A DNA stretch of 64,000 nucleotides. It comes from Acinetobacter courvalinii. GTDB taxonomy: Bacteria > Pseudomonadota > Gammaproteobacteria > Pseudomonadales > Moraxellaceae. Made by a program: the position numbers and the translations under genes. The notes under the pieces are model-generated. The model saw nothing but the letters and a program-made list of their open reading frames with translations. It searched no databases and was not told the origin of the DNA. The stretch is from contig NZ_BMDA01000005.1 of the NCBI RefSeq assembly GCF_014635545.1, positions 124,001 to 188,000 on the forward strand. Reading direction: 5' to 3'. Shown one piece after another: positions 63,200-64,000 of the stretch (position 1 is the stretch's first letter; each line of letters begins with the position of its first letter).

Positions 63200-63445
63200 A
63201 TGACTAAACCACAAAATTTTGATGATCACGCGTCATTTTCCGCACCCATTGAAGATTTGCAAGTCCGAATTGCATTTTTAGATGATTTAGTTGAACAATT
63301 GAATCAACAACTGGCACTTCAGACCCAAGAAATAGCCGATCTAAAAAAACAGATGCAACTGTTATATCGTCGGGTTGAATCGTCGGATTTATCGGACGGG
63401 ATTGCGCCTTTTGATCCGATGAGTGATAAACCGCCGCATTATTAA
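63200..63445 (+). CDS. slyX: SlyX-family protein
   Basis: 81 aa, a small coiled coil: IEDLQVRIAFLDDLVEQLNQ, ending in YRRVE and the SlyX-type PPHY tail. The function is unknown; it is named for location near slyD in enterics. GAGG six bases before ATG 63200 sets the start; an earlier in-frame ATG at 63188 is less likely. Confidence 0.88.
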   Translation: MTKPQNFDDHASFSAPIEDLQVRIAFLDDLVEQLNQQLALQTQEIADLKKQMQLLYRRVESSDLSDGIAPFDPMSDKPPHY

Positions 63446-63677
63446 GCGATTTGCCATCATAAAATACCTGTTGAATAGAGATTCAAGAATCAGAGATGTA
63501 TTTATTGTGTATTTCTGGCATTCATCATATTTTAAACTTTAGAAAAATAAGGTTAGATAACTGCGATCTCTTCAAGTTTGAATGATAAATCAAAGTCTTG
63601 AAAGTCGACTGTAAGGAAAGCTTGCCTTTTGGATTCAAGTTATGTAACGCTAATAAAAGGACATTTTGGGCAACTTT

Positions 63678-64000
63678 ATGAGTAATATTGGAATTTGGAT
63701 CACAGTTGCGATTGTACTGTTTGTACTTGGCTCGATTTTTGGCTTACGTGTCAGTCCCCGAGAAAAAGCATTGGGCATGATGCGCGATCAGGCACGAAAA
63801 ATGGGTTTGCATCCACGTTTAATCGCCGCACCAGAATGGACGAAAATTCCAATGGCATCAGAAAAGCGTGCCAGCATGGTGGCTTATTATAGTGTCCTGA
63901 TTCCAGATGCCCGCCTGCCGCTTATGCGCGCAAGAGTGGTGGATGGCAAGCTTCAGGTCGTGCAAGGTGATCAGAAATTTAATGATTTAACCATTGCATT
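63678..64000 (+). CDS. Single-pass membrane protein, N-terminal part (runs off the window)
   Basis: About 107 residues are visible, beginning MSNIGIWITVAIVLFVLGSI, a single membrane anchor. The cytoplasmic part follows with RVSPREKALGMMRDQARKMG and a later VVDGKLQVVQGDQKFNDL. No family recognised. The frame is still open at the right edge. About 230 bp without a gene separates it from slyX. Confidence 0.65.
   Translation, partial: MSNIGIWITVAIVLFVLGSIFGLRVSPREKALGMMRDQARKMGLHPRLIAAPEWTKIPMASEKRASMVAYYSVLIPDARLPLMRARVVDGKLQVVQGDQKFNDLTIA

Overview
This 64 kb window is ordinary, densely coded chromosome from a gamma-proteobacterium, almost certainly Acinetobacter. The main evidence is a MATE pump that reads like AbeM, the compact pqqABCDE operon, the asd-fimV-truA order, the rluC/rne divergent pair, small Acinetobacter-type lipoproteins and an AT-leaning base composition. 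I see no prophage, insertion sequence, integrase, CRISPR array or resistance island. Most of the novelty is in non-coding and regulatory DNA.

Layout. 1-6.5 kb: end of an unknown gene, hemH, a glyoxalase-II-like hydrolase, then pqqA, a hairpin, pqqBCDE and a translationally coupled M19 dipeptidase. 6.5-13.8 kb: yacG, a TrmB-like methyltransferase overlapping a flavoprotein gene, small redox and metabolic genes, and a TetR/SDR divergent pair with a perfect palindromic operator. 13.9-14.9 kb: a fluoride riboswitch, a short leader ORF, crcB and a DUF190 gene. 14.9-20.5 kb: Zur-boxed rpmE2, an ABC1 kinase, abeM, a small DMT exporter, hemW and two tRNA-Lys genes. 20.6-29.9 kb: an acyl-CoA synthetase, rne with a long structured leader, rluC, a HAD phosphatase, a WYL regulator and a GST. 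30-39.8 kb: a NAPE-PLD-like hydrolase, DoxX-like and DCC genes, a catalase, a YbaY lipoprotein, rppH-ptsP, a HAD-IB phosphatase, a LysR regulator and a Fur-boxed DUF2061 gene.

40-52.6 kb: leuC-leuD-lipoprotein-leuB with a palindromic repeat between leuC and leuD, infA, an AraC regulator, truA, an asparaginase, a two-gene fimV and asd. 52.7-64 kb: an EEP-family membrane protein, a probable CsrA-titrating small RNA, a cupin/DUF6502/lipoprotein operon, a lipoprotein with a Thr-Pro tract, an LpxL/LpxM-type acyltransferase, a GXWXG protein, a macrodomain protein, uup, slyX and the start of a membrane protein.

The strongest candidate for something undescribed is the non-coding element at about 53.94-54.18 kb. 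It has a palindrome close to the GacA/UvrY upstream activating site, then about 165 nt with eight GGA motifs. Several of these GGAs sit in hairpin loops, including the loop of the terminator. That is the architecture of RsmX/Y/Z and CsrB RNAs. Other regulatory reads worth checking are the fluoride riboswitch with its leader peptide, the Zur and Fur boxes, the TetR operator, the pqqA-pqqB hairpin and the rne leader.
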